Source: Anniella stebbinsi | Taxonomy: Eukaryota; Chordata; Lepidosauria; Squamata; Anniellidae | Length of the DNA stretch: 64,000 nucleotides | Reading direction: 5' to 3' | Assembly: GCA_029215795.1 (NCBI GenBank) | Contig: JARDYH010000004.1 | Span: 30,508,001-30,572,000 of the forward strand | In this document: piece after piece, positions 53,725 through 64,000 of the stretch | Position numbering within the stretch: the stretch's first letter is position 1 | Layout of the letters: every line of letters starts with the position of its first letter | Translations under genes and position numbers: made by a program | The notes under the pieces: generated by a model | Told to the model about the DNA's origin: nothing | Seen by the model: the letters and a program-made list of their open reading frames with translations, nothing else | Databases searched by the model: none

Positions 53725-54940
53725 TGTATGGAATAGCTTCTCTAGAGAAGAACAAAAAAGTCTCAATTCTTTGCTACCTTACGATGTCCATTTTTAAAAA
53801 TAAACCTGGTGTTATTTTGGGGAGCTCTCCATTCTGTTCTCAGGTTGTGATGACACATTGCCACATCAAAACAATGGAATATTTCACAGGGTCTTTTCAC
53901 CTATTCTTTGCATGCCACCATCTCTCTTTCCAATTAGCTGGCCATCACATTTTGGTTGCAATCCTATACACACTTAACCAGGGAGTGATGTGGAGGGCTG
54001 GTGGGGGGCAGCGGTGGTGGCAGCAGGGGAACCTGGAAAGATTTGGAGTGGGGGAACAATATGTTTTACCATTTCCCATTATAGCTTAGGAAAAAGCATG
54101 GGGCATTTTGGAAAAAGAATGGAAAATACATTGCTGATTGAAATGCTTTATCACAAAGAAATTCCTGAATTTCAGAGGTTCCATTTAGGAACAGGTGTAG
54201 GAATCCCCTCCCCCCTCCACTCCAGACCACATGTGATTATTTTTACAGATTTCTGTCTAGCTCACAGGATCTTCATCTGGATTATTCTGATAAGAAATGA
54301 ACTGGGGCCACATACTTATGTATTCTACAAATACACTTTCCTTTGCCTTTTAAAAAGATGGTTGTTTGATCTGTGTTGATGCCATATCTACACTTCTTGA
54401 TCGAGTTACACACAAAATAAAGGATTTTGGAACTCATTTGTTGCTCTTTTAAAAACAGCCACAATAAATATTCTTAAAATTCACAGTTTTTTAGCAATGC
54501 AATCTCATTTCCTCCAAGCATATTCTGAAATTGTCGCTCTCCTTAATACATTAATTTCTCAGCTCTTTCTCTATAAACTTGAGTTTCTCGTGGATCTGCA
54601 TTATATGCACACAAACAAAATCAAATTGTTTTTAATGTGAAAGAAAATGTCTGCCATTGAAAAGCAATGGAGAAAGGACCATGGTGTGGGGCATGTAATA
54701 GTGCAGGTGGAAGAATCCAACGCAAGAGGGCTGCATCTGGGGGGCTGCATCTAATTTCTCTGAGTACTTCTCTCAAACAACTGATCTATGGAATGCTATC
54801 CTGTGCGAAAGGGCTCTATGGATTCAGTAGCGGTAGCAGTAATGGTAGCACAGTGCAATGGGGAAATGCAGAGCAGGTAAGGCAGAAAGACAGGGTTTCA
54901 TAATCTGCTTCATTGACGGCTCCTCCGCCAGATGACTGAA
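53725..54940. other. mostly unique DNA
   Basis: GGTTGCAATCCTATACACAC at 53955 is a repeat A fragment. The rest shows no recognised element or gene. Confidence 0.35.
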
Positions 54941-54948
54941 GATCCCTT

Positions 54949-55327
54949 CAGGGCCTTGCAGAGGGGGGGCCAGTGGGGCCAGTTGGCCCAGGGCCTACGA
55001 TTTTGAGGGGGCACTCCAACGAGGAGGTCCCCCTAGCTTATGCTACTGCTTCCGTAGCATAAATGGCCCATTGAGACGCGAGGAAGCCCGCCTTGCAGAA
55101 ACAGCGCAGAAACCGTCTGTCGTGAAATTCTGAATGTGAAGAAGTGATGTCTTACATCTTGAATAAAAGTGCTTCCCATTAACCTTTTTATAAATCGTTC
55201 TAGTTCATATATGTATTTAGCACTGAATCAATGCCACTGATTAAAAAATACTTAATGGGCAGTTTGAAATGGGGGGGCACACACTTCCCATCTGGCCTGG
55301 ACATATTACCGGCTCTGCACAGCCCTG
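54949..55327. mobile_element. hAT-type element, third kind
   Basis: 379 bp, ends CAGGGCCTTGCAGAGG and CTCTGCACAGCCCTG, flanked by a perfect 8-bp duplication GATCCCTT. The interior has no inverted arms or coding frame. GGGGGGCCAGTGGGGCCAG follows the left end. Confidence 0.85.
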
Positions 55328-55336
55328 GATCCCTTC

Positions 55337-55754
55337 GCCTAGGGCTTGTCTGTACAAGCCCTACGCAAAGCCCTAGGCAGTGGCAACTGTTGTTTATATG
55401 ATGCAGCCAGCAACTCGCAGCCACATCAGGCTTCCCCACCGAAACTGCACTTTTTTGCATTGTCATTTTAACACAACTTTTTCAGTTGCTCCGAAGTCAC
55501 CACATTGTTTCTTCGTCTGTCAGTGGTGGCCTCGGTTCGGGTTAAGCAAGTGGGTGTTGCTAGGGGTGGATCCAAGTGAAGGGTAAGAGTGGGAATGCAG
55601 GGCAGGGGATAGGGATGGGCTTGACAAGACAAATGACTGCCAGCACTGCAGTTTTTCCTGGTCAGATAACCCATGCTCCCTCCTGCCATGTAACTTTATC
55701 CGATGCTGCGGAGTTTAAAGGGAATCAGCTACCAATGCCGCGGTGTAGACACCC
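55337..55754. mobile_element. possible hAT-like element
   Basis: TAGGGCTTGTCTGTAC at the left, with a small hairpin (AGGGCTTG, then CAAGCCCT), against GTGTAGACACCCCTA at the right. The termini match partly and no target duplication is found, so the call is weak. Confidence 0.35.
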
Positions 55755-55969
55755 CTACATGTGAAAGTGGACCACTGCATTGGCTGTTGTTGTTGTTGTT
55801 GAATTGCCACAAACAAGATCTCAAAAAGTATGTGAGAATAAGAGGGAATATTTTTGAAATGCAACAGTTTGGCCACAATGCTGTCCAGATCCTCCAGGAT
55901 ACTTTAGAAAGCTAACAACATCAATTCTGGAGAGAAGCTAATGTGGAAGGAGCTTCATCCTGTTTCAAA

Positions 55970-56194
55970 CTTATAGTCCAACCCAATGCATGTCTTTTTG
56001 GAAGTAAGTGCCAGTGAGTTCAATAGGACTTAGGTACAGATAAATGTGGTTCGGACTGCAGTCTTGGGATACAATTCTCTGCTTGAACTCAAAAACAGTG
56101 GGAACTTGTGTCTGAGTAAACATGCATGGCATTGGGCTGTTTCCTCAGAAGTGAGTTCTACTAGGAAAGGGTTTGTAAAGGAATCTTGCTTCAC
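55970..56194. repeat. palindromic repeat A fragments
   Basis: AAGTAAGTGCCAGTGAGTTC, CAATAGGACTTAGGTAC and AGTAAACATGCATGGCATTG are pieces of the repeat A arms, broken and partly duplicated. Confidence 0.4.
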
Positions 56195-56228
56195 AAAGAG
56201 TGGAATCCCATGCATGTTTAGACTGAAG

Positions 56229-58142
56229 TCCCCTCTACAAGAGGTTGCTTTTATGCCCGATTCTCCGATTATGCGCATTTCCTGATAAGCTCGTTTACGC
56301 CCAATACCTATACACGAGAGCCGTCAAAGCACATGACGGGCTCTCTGCAAGGCACTTTAAAGTTGTTTACATGCAGAGAAGGAACAAGGAAATGTTAGTG
56401 AAAGTAATGTGCTTTTTGCTGAAGGAACTGCCTCCTCAGGTTACCGCCATTACTTTTCCCCGCCCACCAGAATCTCCTGCCTGTGGTTACCTGTGTTACC
56501 TGCTGGTAATCACTTGGTTTACCTGTTCCCTTTGTCTCGATCGCCATTTGAAGTCCCCCCCCTCCCAACTGCTCTGGAGGAACTGGGAATGTGCCGTGCA
56601 AGCTTCCCCTCAAGTAGGAGTGTGCACCGGATCGGGTCCAATCCACGATCCAGACCCGATCCAGCTGAAATCGGATTAAATTATCTGATTACGATCCCTG
56701 CATATGGATCGTCCGATCTCATCCGATCCAATCCGAAAGGACCCGATCCGGATCGGAAGAGATTGGAGGATTGGACCTCCTTCCCCCACTCGCTCTCCTT
56801 ACCTGCCAAGGCCATCTGCTGCCGTCCATTGGTACCTTCTACTGAGAAACAGGCTTCGTGGCCTGCCTCTCAGTAGCGCGCCTGGTGATGACATCACCCA
56901 GCACGCTACTGAGAGGCAGGCCGTGAAGCCTGTTTCTCAGTAGACGGGACCAGTGGATGGCAGTGGACGGAAGCAGACAGCCCCGGCAGGTAAGGAGCAT
57001 GAGTGGGGGGGAGGGGGCTTACCTGCCGGGACCGTCCGCTACCATCCGTTGCCACCCGCGGGCAACAGTGGACAGCAGCGAACAGCCCCGGCAGGTAAGG
57101 CGCGCAAGTGGGGGAGGGACAGGGAGTGGGGAGTTAGGCCCCCACTCACCCGCCCCCATGTTTTCCTCATAGGCTTGCATTGGGGGAAAGCTTTCTTTCC
57201 CCCAATGCAAGCCTATGGTGAAAACACCTAAAATGGCATCCAATCCAAAAATCGGACTTTCGATTTTTGGATTGGGATTGGGTCCGATCCGATCCGGGGG
57301 GCTCCGTGCACATCCCTACCCTCAAGCCCTTTTTAAAACTTATTTTTAATCACGGCTGCCACTCTCCCCCCTTCTTTTGCTGGAGAGAGAGGGAGCGAGC
57401 GAGCTAGAGAGGAGAGATACGCACATAAGCACGCCAAAACAGACAGGGGGAAGCTCCTTTGTTCCTTCCTCCTCTTCCTCCTCCTCCTCCTCCTCTTCCC
57501 AGCGAGATCAAAGGTTTTCCCTTCTTCCCTTCTCAGTAATACCTTGACGTTTTGGTGATGTACAACATACACACACAACACACACACACAGCTCAATTTC
57601 AAGAACCTAGCAAGTGAGGGGACGATTTGTCTTAGCAGATAGCTAATGATCCACATATCCTTACTGAACCCCCCTTGCTTCTTCTGAAACCACCTCCATT
57701 TGGCCCCGTGTCTCCATGAAAAAAATATTCCAGCAGGGGACTTAAAAGACACTTTATTTTCAGTTCACGTTGGGTCACCTATTCCTGGAGCTTCCATCTA
57801 GAGAGATGGAGAACAAGGAGGAAGTGGCCAGGAAGAGACAGGAAATAAAACTAAAAGAAAAACTGGGAGGTGTTCCTAGCGAAGGGGCAGTTCTCTTCAT
57901 GCATGACATCACAACCACATTCCGCCCACTCTGATCGTTAATGCGATTTCTCAGAAATTGTTTACACAGACATAAGGCGCTCTAACTCTCGTGTTAAATA
58001 AAAAGTCGCTATTTAACGCAAATGCAAAAATGTGCATAATAGGAGATAAAAAGCGCCTGTAGTCCTGTTATGCGCTCCGATCTTGTAGAGGTAAAATTGG
58101 TAATGTGCCTTGAAAGAGCCTTAAATCGCTCATGTAGAGGGA
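56229..58142. mobile_element. hAT-like element inserted in repeat A', itself interrupted
   Basis: Left end TCCCCTCTACAAGAGG, right end CTCATGTAGAGGGA, flanks GACTGAAG and GCCTGAAA matching at 6 of 8 bases. Subterminal ATTATGCGCATTT at the left pairs in kind with ATTATGCACATTT (read on the minus strand) at the right. Without the nested element at 56615 it is about 1.2 kb. No transposase frame is seen; a minus-strand frame at 57333-57752 with an arginine run is low-complexity. Confidence 0.6.
56615..57318. mobile_element. hairpin-array hAT-type element, copy 3
   Basis: 704 bp, ends TAGGAGTGTGCACCGG and GTGCACATCCCTA, perfect 8-bp duplication CCCTCAAG. GATCC-rich subterminal words, two hairpin modules (about 56798-56995 and 57020-57100) edged by CTTACCTGCC and GGCAGGTAAG, then the CATAGGCTTGCATTGGGG hairpin (57169-57216). 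The shortest of the three hairpin-array copies. Confidence 0.9.
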
Positions 58143-58244
58143 GCCTGAAAAAATGTCCTACAACTCCTAGCATTCCCCAGCCAGCATGGGAGTTGTAGGA
58201 CATTTTTTTCCTGCCTAAACATTCATAGGATTGTGCCCTAATGC

Positions 58245-58440
58245 AGCAAATTCCTACACACATTTACCTAGGAGTAAGTATCATTGAACTCAATGGGATT
58301 TACTTCTGAGGAGATGTGCCTAGGATTGCAGTTAGGCTGCAATTCATAGCACATTTGATAGGGACAGGAATATGTCCCATTGAATTTGTTACTCACTGGG
58401 ACTTCTGAGTAAACATGGCAGGGTTTACGACTGTATGGAT
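58245..58440. repeat. palindromic repeat A, one and a half copies
   Basis: CACACATTTACCTAGGAGTA, ATTGAACTCAATGGGATTTA and GTGCCTAGGATTGCAG form a complete copy. A second partial copy follows with AGTAAACATGGCAGGG. Confidence 0.5.
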
Positions 58441-58449
58441 TTGCTAGAG

Positions 58450-58844
58450 CTGTTTGTTTGAGTCTGTGTGTGAAAAAAGAAAGAAAGAGCTAGAGAGAAA
58501 AAGAACAACCAAGATCAAGAGAGGGTCAGATAGAAAAGAAGTCACAATGAAAGCTTCAGCTCAAAGAAGAGGCTGGAAGGGAAACACAATTCATTTGTTG
58601 TGATGCTTTAGGCTAACCATTATTCACCACCTTCCCCCCATATTGCATCTTTCATGATTTGCTTAAGTGATTTTAAATTGCTTTTGCAATGCAGTTTAAC
58701 GGAGGCTGCAAAAAAAGAGTGACCCCAAAGTCTATGAAATGAAACAGGCATTGCAAAGCCACTGAAGGCCGCCTCAACTCCTTCCCAATGAGGTTACGAG
58801 CCCTGCTACTCTGCATGGGGCGCATTCAGAGAATGGAAGAGTGG
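58450..58844. other. unique DNA
   Basis: No recognised repeat or gene signal. Confidence 0.4.
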
Positions 58845-58890
58845 AAAAGGAGAGAGAGAGGGAGGGAGGGAGAGAGGGAGGGAGGAAAGG
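58845..58890. repeat. purine (GA/GGGA)n tract
   Basis: Polypurine stretch of GAGA and GGGAGGGA units, able in principle to form triplex DNA. Confidence 0.9.
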
Positions 58891-59045
58891 AACCTTGATT
58901 AATGGACGCAAGCTGAGGAGCATTAATACTTGTGGATGGGCAGAATGGTTTATGTTAAATCTATACTCACTTGCTTTTGCCACACAAGTGCAATTAAGAG
59001 CTGTATGAAAGAAAACCATGCTGCTCCTTCCCAGATCTCTCACGA

Positions 59046-59047
59046 TC

Positions 59048-59112
<65 letters not shown>

Positions 59113-59183
59113 ATCTATCTATCTCATCTATCATCTAACTATCTATCTATCTATCTATCTATCTATCATCTATCTCATCTATC

Positions 59184-59223
<40 letters not shown>

Positions 59224-59439
59224 CAGCTATCATCTATCTACCTATCATCTTTCTATCTATCTACCTCATCTATCATGTATGTATGTATGTATGTATGTAT
59301 GTATGTTTGTATCTCTCTCTCTCTCATATCTATCTTTCTCTCTCTCTCTCTCTTTCTATCTTTCTATCATCTATCTAATCTATATATATCATCTATCTAT
59401 CTATCTATCTATCTATCATCATCATCATCTATCTATCTA

Positions 59440-59480
<41 letters not shown>

Positions 59481-59550
59481 TTCTCTCTCATCTCTCATCT
59501 CTCATCTCTCTCTCTAATCTATCATCTATCTATCTCATCTATCTATCATG

Positions 59551-59589
<39 letters not shown>

Positions 59590-59728
59590 TTCATCTATCA
59601 TCTATCTATCTATCTATCTATCTATTTCATCTATCATGTATCATCTATCTATCTATCATCTATCTATCATCTATCTCAGCTATCATCTATCTATCTATCT
59701 ATCTATCTATCATCTATCTATCTCTATC

Positions 59729-59763
<35 letters not shown>

Positions 59764-59802
59764 ATCTATCTAATCTATGTACCTATCTATCATCTATCTA
59801 TC

Positions 59803-59838
<36 letters not shown>

Positions 59839-59909
59839 CTCTCTCTCATCTCTCTCTCTCATCTATCTTTCTATCTCTCTCTCTCTCATCTATCTAATCT
59901 ATATCTATC

Positions 59910-59944
<35 letters not shown>

Positions 59945-59984
59945 ATCTATCTAGTCTATATCTACCATCTAATCTAGCTATCTG
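59046..59984. repeat. Bkm-like (GATA)n/(GACA)n tetranucleotide block
   Basis: About 940 bases of CTAT units (GATA on the minus strand), broken by many ATC phase slips. It includes an ATGT array at 59276-59305, a CT-rich stretch at 59310-59360, and ten GTCT units (GACA on the minus strand) at 59441-59480. GATA with GACA is the make-up of the Bkm satellite first described from snakes. Long serine/tyrosine-leucine open frames across it are artefacts of the repeat. Confidence 0.95.
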
Positions 59985-59989
59985 AGAGA

Positions 59990-60515
59990 AAAAATAATCT
60001 TAATATTTTGGAAGATGATAGAGAATGAGATGATGACTGTTACCCTATTACAACCACCATGCAAATCTGCTCCTTTAAGGTCCAATAAAGCAAAACTTTA
60101 TTTGCTGAACCTAGAACAGTAACAACCTTTCTTGCTTGAACTGTTGTATGTATTAACCCTGGCAGCTGGCAGGGAGGAGGGGTGAGAGGGTCTCAGCATT
60201 TGATCTGGATTTTCCATGCTGCTTGAAATCAAGTAATTAATACATTAAGAGTCCTCAGGGTCAAGCTAATAATTATAGCAAGAAATATCCTTTATGTTAC
60301 CATTGCCCAGGATTGTGCTGCAGAATGTGAAAAACATGTTTGAAGATTTGTGAAACTTTGTAAATATTTTTCCTATATGTAATATCTTCTTTGAATCTGT
60401 ATCCCCTTCCCTCTTTGACATGTCCTCTGTTCACACTAGTATCTCCCTTTCTCTCCCTCCCCCTCTCTTTCACAGACACACAAACACACCCATTCATGTA
60501 TCACAGAACTGAGAC
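59990..60515. other. unique DNA
   Basis: No repeats recognised. CAAGTAATTAATACATTAAG and AAGCTAATAATTATAGC near 60230-60280 are homeodomain-like AT-rich words. Confidence 0.35.
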
Positions 60516-60518
60516 ACA

Positions 60519-60751
60519 CAGTGGCTGAATTTGGATGACACAATAAGCAACTGGGGGGGGGGAACAATTGTCAGTTGTATTGACTATCGTGTCATCCGAA
60601 TGCTGCCATAGTCAACTCAGCACTGATCCTAATCCACACCACAGTTGATTATTTATTACCATGTTGTGTGGGGGGTACCCCCTAGATGAACAACTGTAAA
60701 GTTGATTATTACCCTACCATTGACTATCGTGTTGTCCGAATTCAGCCACTG
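60519..60751. mobile_element. inverted-repeat element E
   Basis: CAGTGGCTGAATTTGGATGA at the left pairs with GTTGTCCGAATTCAGCCACTG at the right. A second inner copy of the arm (GACTATCGTGTCATCCGAAT) lies at 60583. No target duplication found; CAGTGG ends are hAT-like. Confidence 0.6.
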
Positions 60752-60778
60752 TCTTAACTCCCAGTCAACACACTTCGG

Positions 60779-61017
60779 GCCTGTTCAGAATTCACCTTAA
60801 ACCCTGCTGGTTAAGGCTTTTGGTTAAGCAGCAGGGTTTAAGGTGTCTTGTACAATGTGTTTTGGTAAATCCTGCTCCCTCACTAACCACAGTCAGCCCA
60901 TCTGCAGTAGAGTTAGCAGCTCTAACCATGGCTTAAAGTGTTGTGTTAGTACTAACCCCAGAGAACCACAGTTTCACTAACCACAGAGCCTGAAGTGTCA
61001 TCTGAACAGGCCCTTTG
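60779..61017. mobile_element. inverted-repeat element D-like, with inner hairpin
   Basis: GGGCCTGTTCAGAATTC at the left and CATCTGAACAGGCCC at the right resemble the ends of element D. Inside lies a near-perfect hairpin (CACCTTAAACCCTGCTG against CAGCAGGGTTTAAGGTG, 60799-60844). Confidence 0.6.
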
Positions 61018-61212
61018 AATATTCTTTTACTCCGTTCTCCACTGAACCCTTTCCCACCTGCTACACATAAAACACCATTTACCCCAGCTTTGTAAGCCAA
61101 TATTAAAACAAAACAAAGCGAAACAAAAACTGAGTAGTTGGAATGTTCATAAATATTCCATGTCACCAATGGACAGCTAAGAACTGCAGTAGTTTTCAGG
61201 GGGTAGAAGGAT

Positions 61213-61420
61213 ATTATTATTATTATTATTATTAGTAGTAGTAGTAGCAGCAGTAGCAATAGTAATACTATTTTAAAAAAGCTCAAGGAGACTTACAACA
61301 AAATTAAAAAGTTACAAAATTTAAAGCAGCTAGAAACCATTATCCATTACAATGCTACCACCCCATAAAACAACTAAAACGTCAGTGACAACCATAAACA
61401 ATTCAACCATAATCTAATCT
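61213..61420 (-). mobile_element. LINE/SINE tail with (ATT)n(AGT)n
   Basis: ATT and AGT repeats (61213-61255) precede AAAAGCTCAAGGAGACTTAC. The minus strand reads this as GTAAGTCTCCTTGAGC, a LINE/SINE-type tail. Confidence 0.5.
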
Positions 61421-61424
61421 GCTT

Positions 61425-61915
61425 CTAGTGTGCATTAAATCTCCTCTGTTCTTCCAAAATTCTATTGAAGTAGCTTGAGAAGTTAAGAGCTCTTTAAATC
61501 CACTTCTTGACTCTTGTAAAAGATGCCCCAGACACTCTCAAGTATTTCCCAGACACCGATAAGCTGTTTTCTATTAACATGAGGACTAGAATGCTGTTAT
61601 CTTTTAAATAATAATGGATAGAAGCTAGAATTTAATGATTCTAAATTATATTTGAGCAATATACCCTTTCTCTGTGACCTCCTTCCTTGGATGTCTGCTC
61701 TGTCAGCTGAATTGCCATTTTTTTTAAGGATTGTGTGTCTGATCTTGAAAGGTCTCACAGCATCTCATACTCACTTTGCAGTGATCCTCTATGTCATCTC
61801 TGCATATGGGGCCAGCATACCTGCTTTTTCAAAGATGGCTTCCCACTTTCCCAGTTTAGAAATGTAGATCCAAGGGCATGGGGATTACATGCATGGATAA
61901 ATCCTGTAGAACCCC
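61425..61915. other. unique DNA
   Basis: No recognised repeat or gene signal. Confidence 0.4.
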
Positions 61916-61921
61916 GAGGAA

Positions 61922-62087
61922 GGATCCCAGCTCAGTGGTAGAGTACATATTATCCCTACAGAAAAGTATGTGCTTCAATCTTTAATAACCCCAGTTAAAA
62001 GGATCAGATAGCAGGTGGTGGGAAATACTTTCTCTGCCTGTGATCCTGGAGAGACACTGCCAGTCAGAGCAGACAGTACTGGGCTAA
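61922..62087 (+). mobile_element. tRNA-derived SINE, copy 3
   Basis: CCCAGCTCAGTGGTAGAGTA is a good A-box region. The B-box is degenerate (TGCTTCAATC). The body ends GTCAGAGCAGACAGTACTGG. Same family as 5108. Confidence 0.65.
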
Positions 62088-62095
62088 GGGTAGAG

Positions 62096-62415
62096 TAGGC
62101 TGACCATATGAAAAGGAGGACAGGGCTCCTGTAACTTTAACAGTTGTAGAGAAAAGGGAATTTCAGCCAGTGTCATTTGTATGCAATTAGTTCCTGATGA
62201 AATTCCTTCTTCATCACAACTGTTAAAGTTGCAGGAGCCCTGCCTTCTTTTGTATATGGTCACTCTAGTATAGTGCCCGCAACTTTAACTGTTGTGATGA
62301 AGAGGGAATTTCACCAGGGACTAATTGCATACAAATAACACTGGCTGAAATTCCCTTTTCTCTACAACTGTTAAAGTTACAGGAGCCCTGTCCTCCTTTT
62401 CAGATGGTCAGCCTA
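62096..62415. mobile_element. palindromic hAT-type MITE, copy 3, variant tips
   Basis: 320 bp with a perfect 8-bp duplication GGGTAGAG. The outer 77 bases of the two arms differ at one position. The tips read TAGGCTGACCATATG then AAAAGGAGGACAGGG, unlike the TCCAGGTCAGGG of copies 1 and 2, whereas the inner parts are the same. Both arms carry the change. Confidence 0.92.
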
Positions 62416-62424
62416 GGGTAGAGT

Positions 62425-63055
62425 AGATTATATGCTCAAACAGAGGAGCAATAGGAGCTGTGGATGCAAGCAGCAGTGGAATAAATGATGGAACTGCATA
62501 GCAGGAAAGTGAAAATAAGAATAAAGATAAGAATTCCAGTAAGAACCAGCCACCTATCTATACCCTTCCCCAAAATATTCCATTCCATCTTTGTTTTCTG
62601 CTTTTCTTTTCCAAATGACACTCCAGATTCAGTGACTAATATGCTCCGTACTCATTGGGCTGTTTTGGGGTAAGTTTTGTTGTCATTGTTGTCCCCCCAC
62701 CCCTTTTAATGTACTTCTGCAAACCTCAGGGACCAAAACATTTCTGTTTTGGTTCCATTTCTATTAGCACTCACAACCTGAGTTTGGTATTAGAGGGACT
62801 GATACTGTCTCTGAACATGGACGTTCTCTTAAGCAGTTATGGTCAATAGTCCTTGAATGACCTTTCTTCCATGAATCTGAGGAACTATTTTAAAAGACAA
62901 CGAAGTTGGTGGTCATCACCACATCATGAGGCAGTGAGCTCTATCAGTTCTTTATGCATTGTGCATAGATGTACTTTATTTTGTCCGATGATGGCACCTG
63001 GGGTGACGTGTCAAAGGGAAAAGCTGCCCTTCCTCAATTTAGTTGGGTAACAATG
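62425..63055. other. unique DNA
   Basis: No recognised repeat or gene signal. Confidence 0.4.
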
Positions 63056-63063
63056 CCCTAACA

Positions 63064-63178
63064 TAGCCTTCCCCAAACAGGTCCCCTGCAGGTGTTTTGG
63101 ACTACAACCTTCATCAGCCCCAGCCAGAATGAGGAATGATTCCAAAACACCTGGAGGGGACCAAGTTGGAGAAAACTG
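63064..63178. mobile_element. small hAT-like MITE
   Basis: 115 bp, TAGCCTTCCCCAAACAGG at the left and CAAGTTGGAGAAAACTG at the right, perfect 8-bp duplication CCCTAACA. Inner arms GCAGGTGTTTTGGACT and TTCCAAAACACCTGG. Same family as 30986 and 36333. Confidence 0.85.
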
Positions 63179-63189
63179 CCCTAACATAT

Positions 63190-64000
63190 GAACAAGAGCT
63201 AACTTATCCCTATGCCAGGCTGGGATCTCTGGGAACAGTGCAGATCAATATATAGCTAGATGGTGCAATCATTTTCTGTGAGGTTGCAGTGGAATCTACA
63301 GAGTGAAACCTGAACCCCCTTTTTTCAGCCTCTCTGTTCTTATAACGAGGTGCTGGAGGGGGAATCAAAGTGAGACTGGGGCAATGCACTTCTATCTAAA
63401 GAAATCTGATTCTGAGGTTTTTGTTGTTACCGTGGCACAATCTACTTTGCTGCAGCTGTGTAATGAGTTCACATCTGTTAGTGCCGCATGTTGCTCTGCA
63501 TTACGCAGATGCAAAGTCTCAATTTTTCTAATTAGCAACAACACCAAGTATATCTTAATTTTCTTTCCCTTTGCCTCAACCCAACGTGATATTAACAAGG
63601 TTACACGTCTGCATCCTCGGTATTTAATTGAATAAGATCCAAGATTGGATTAGACCACTATGTCCTCTTAATCTGGTGTCTGTCCAGATCTAAAATCATG
63701 TGTTTGTAATATTATGTGGCAGGCAAGGGGCAGGAGGTGGGGACATTTTACTTCTTTAGCAGGGATATAAATGGTTGAGTGTTTTCCAAAGGTAGTCTCT
63801 GATTATATTAGCTAAGTGTACATATTTGTGTGCATTTGTATACACATAGGCATACACACAAGTATACACAAGCATATACACATATACATACACACAATCT
63901 GCATCTTTTTCGACTTTCAGGTGAATACATACTCTCTCCTCCCCCCTGAGACACCACACTGGATCAGTCTCTACTCCATTACATGAACTGCTTCCTTCTC
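63190..64000. other. unique DNA with a CA/TA-rich stretch
   Basis: 63300-63660 is repeat-free with TTTTTCTAATTAGCAAC and GTAATGAGTTCACATC, a conserved non-coding texture. 63838-63895 is a loose CATA/CACA repeat. Confidence 0.35.

Larger units (their letters stand above)
56195..58228. repeat. palindromic repeat A', split by a hAT-like element
   Basis: The left remnant GGAATCCCATGCATGTTTAG ends at 56228. The right remnant resumes at 58143 with AAAAATGTCCTACAACTCC, CAGCATGGGAGTTGTAGG and CATTCATAGGATTGTGCCC. Joined, it has the same plan as 16857-17392, with a different interruption. Confidence 0.65.

Noticed and set aside
57333..57752. 139-codon minus-strand frame with a basic run
   Set aside because: The basic run comes from a CTC/TTC-rich microsatellite-like stretch; no transposase motif is present.
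58930..59985. Long tyrosine-leucine-serine open frames
   Set aside because: They are translations of the GATA/GACA tetranucleotide block; any frame of such a repeat stays open.

Overview
Vertebrate nuclear DNA, most likely from a squamate reptile (lizard or snake). The identification rests on the mix of interspersed repeats: an L2-clade LINE with an intact reverse transcriptase frame, many CR1 3' ends, R4/Dong-clade LINE fragments, tRNA-derived SINEs, several hAT-like MITE families and a large GATA/GACA (Bkm-like) tetranucleotide block. This is inference from repeat content; species cannot be told. No host protein-coding gene is recognisable. The window reads as a gene desert or a very large intron. 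The only long open frame belongs to a retrotransposon.

Layout. 1-3 kb: an R4/Dong fragment sitting in a TAA microsatellite, then a fully palindromic hAT MITE. 3-5.3 kb: CR1, LINE tails, a tRNA-derived SINE. 5.3-11.3 kb: mostly unique AT-rich DNA with simple repeats. 11.8-19.5 kb: L2 3' ends, a second copy of the hAT MITE and nested insertions. 19.66 kb: a weak candidate terminal exon. 21-25.6 kb: an AT-rich hAT-like element and other terminal-inverted-repeat elements. 25.8-26.4 kb: unique DNA with the texture of a conserved non-coding element. 26.4-31.8 kb: CR1 and the first GC-rich hairpin-array hAT element. 32-34 kb: the L2 element. 34-46 kb: unique DNA with scattered repeats, including an LTR-like remnant. 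46.6-47.4 kb: a second R4/Dong fragment, again in TAA repeats. 50.2-51.5 kb: a CpG-rich hairpin-array hAT element. 55-58.2 kb: hAT elements, with a three-deep nest at 56.2-58.2 kb. 59-60 kb: the GATA/GACA block. 60.5-63.2 kb: further inverted-repeat elements and the third palindromic hAT MITE.

The most interesting material is a set of four elements (20963, 28262, 50255, 56615) that share the terminus TAGGGATGTGCAC or close variants, each flanked by a perfect 8-bp target duplication. None has a visible transposase. Three of them contain tandem hairpin modules edged by splice-donor-like CAGGTAAG motifs, several centred on CRE-like TGACGTCA or TGATGTCA sites. The two R4/Dong fragments, both embedded in TAA repeats, are the second point of interest. 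Non-repeat intervals rich in TAAT-type homeodomain motifs could be regulatory, but that needs a cross-species alignment to show.
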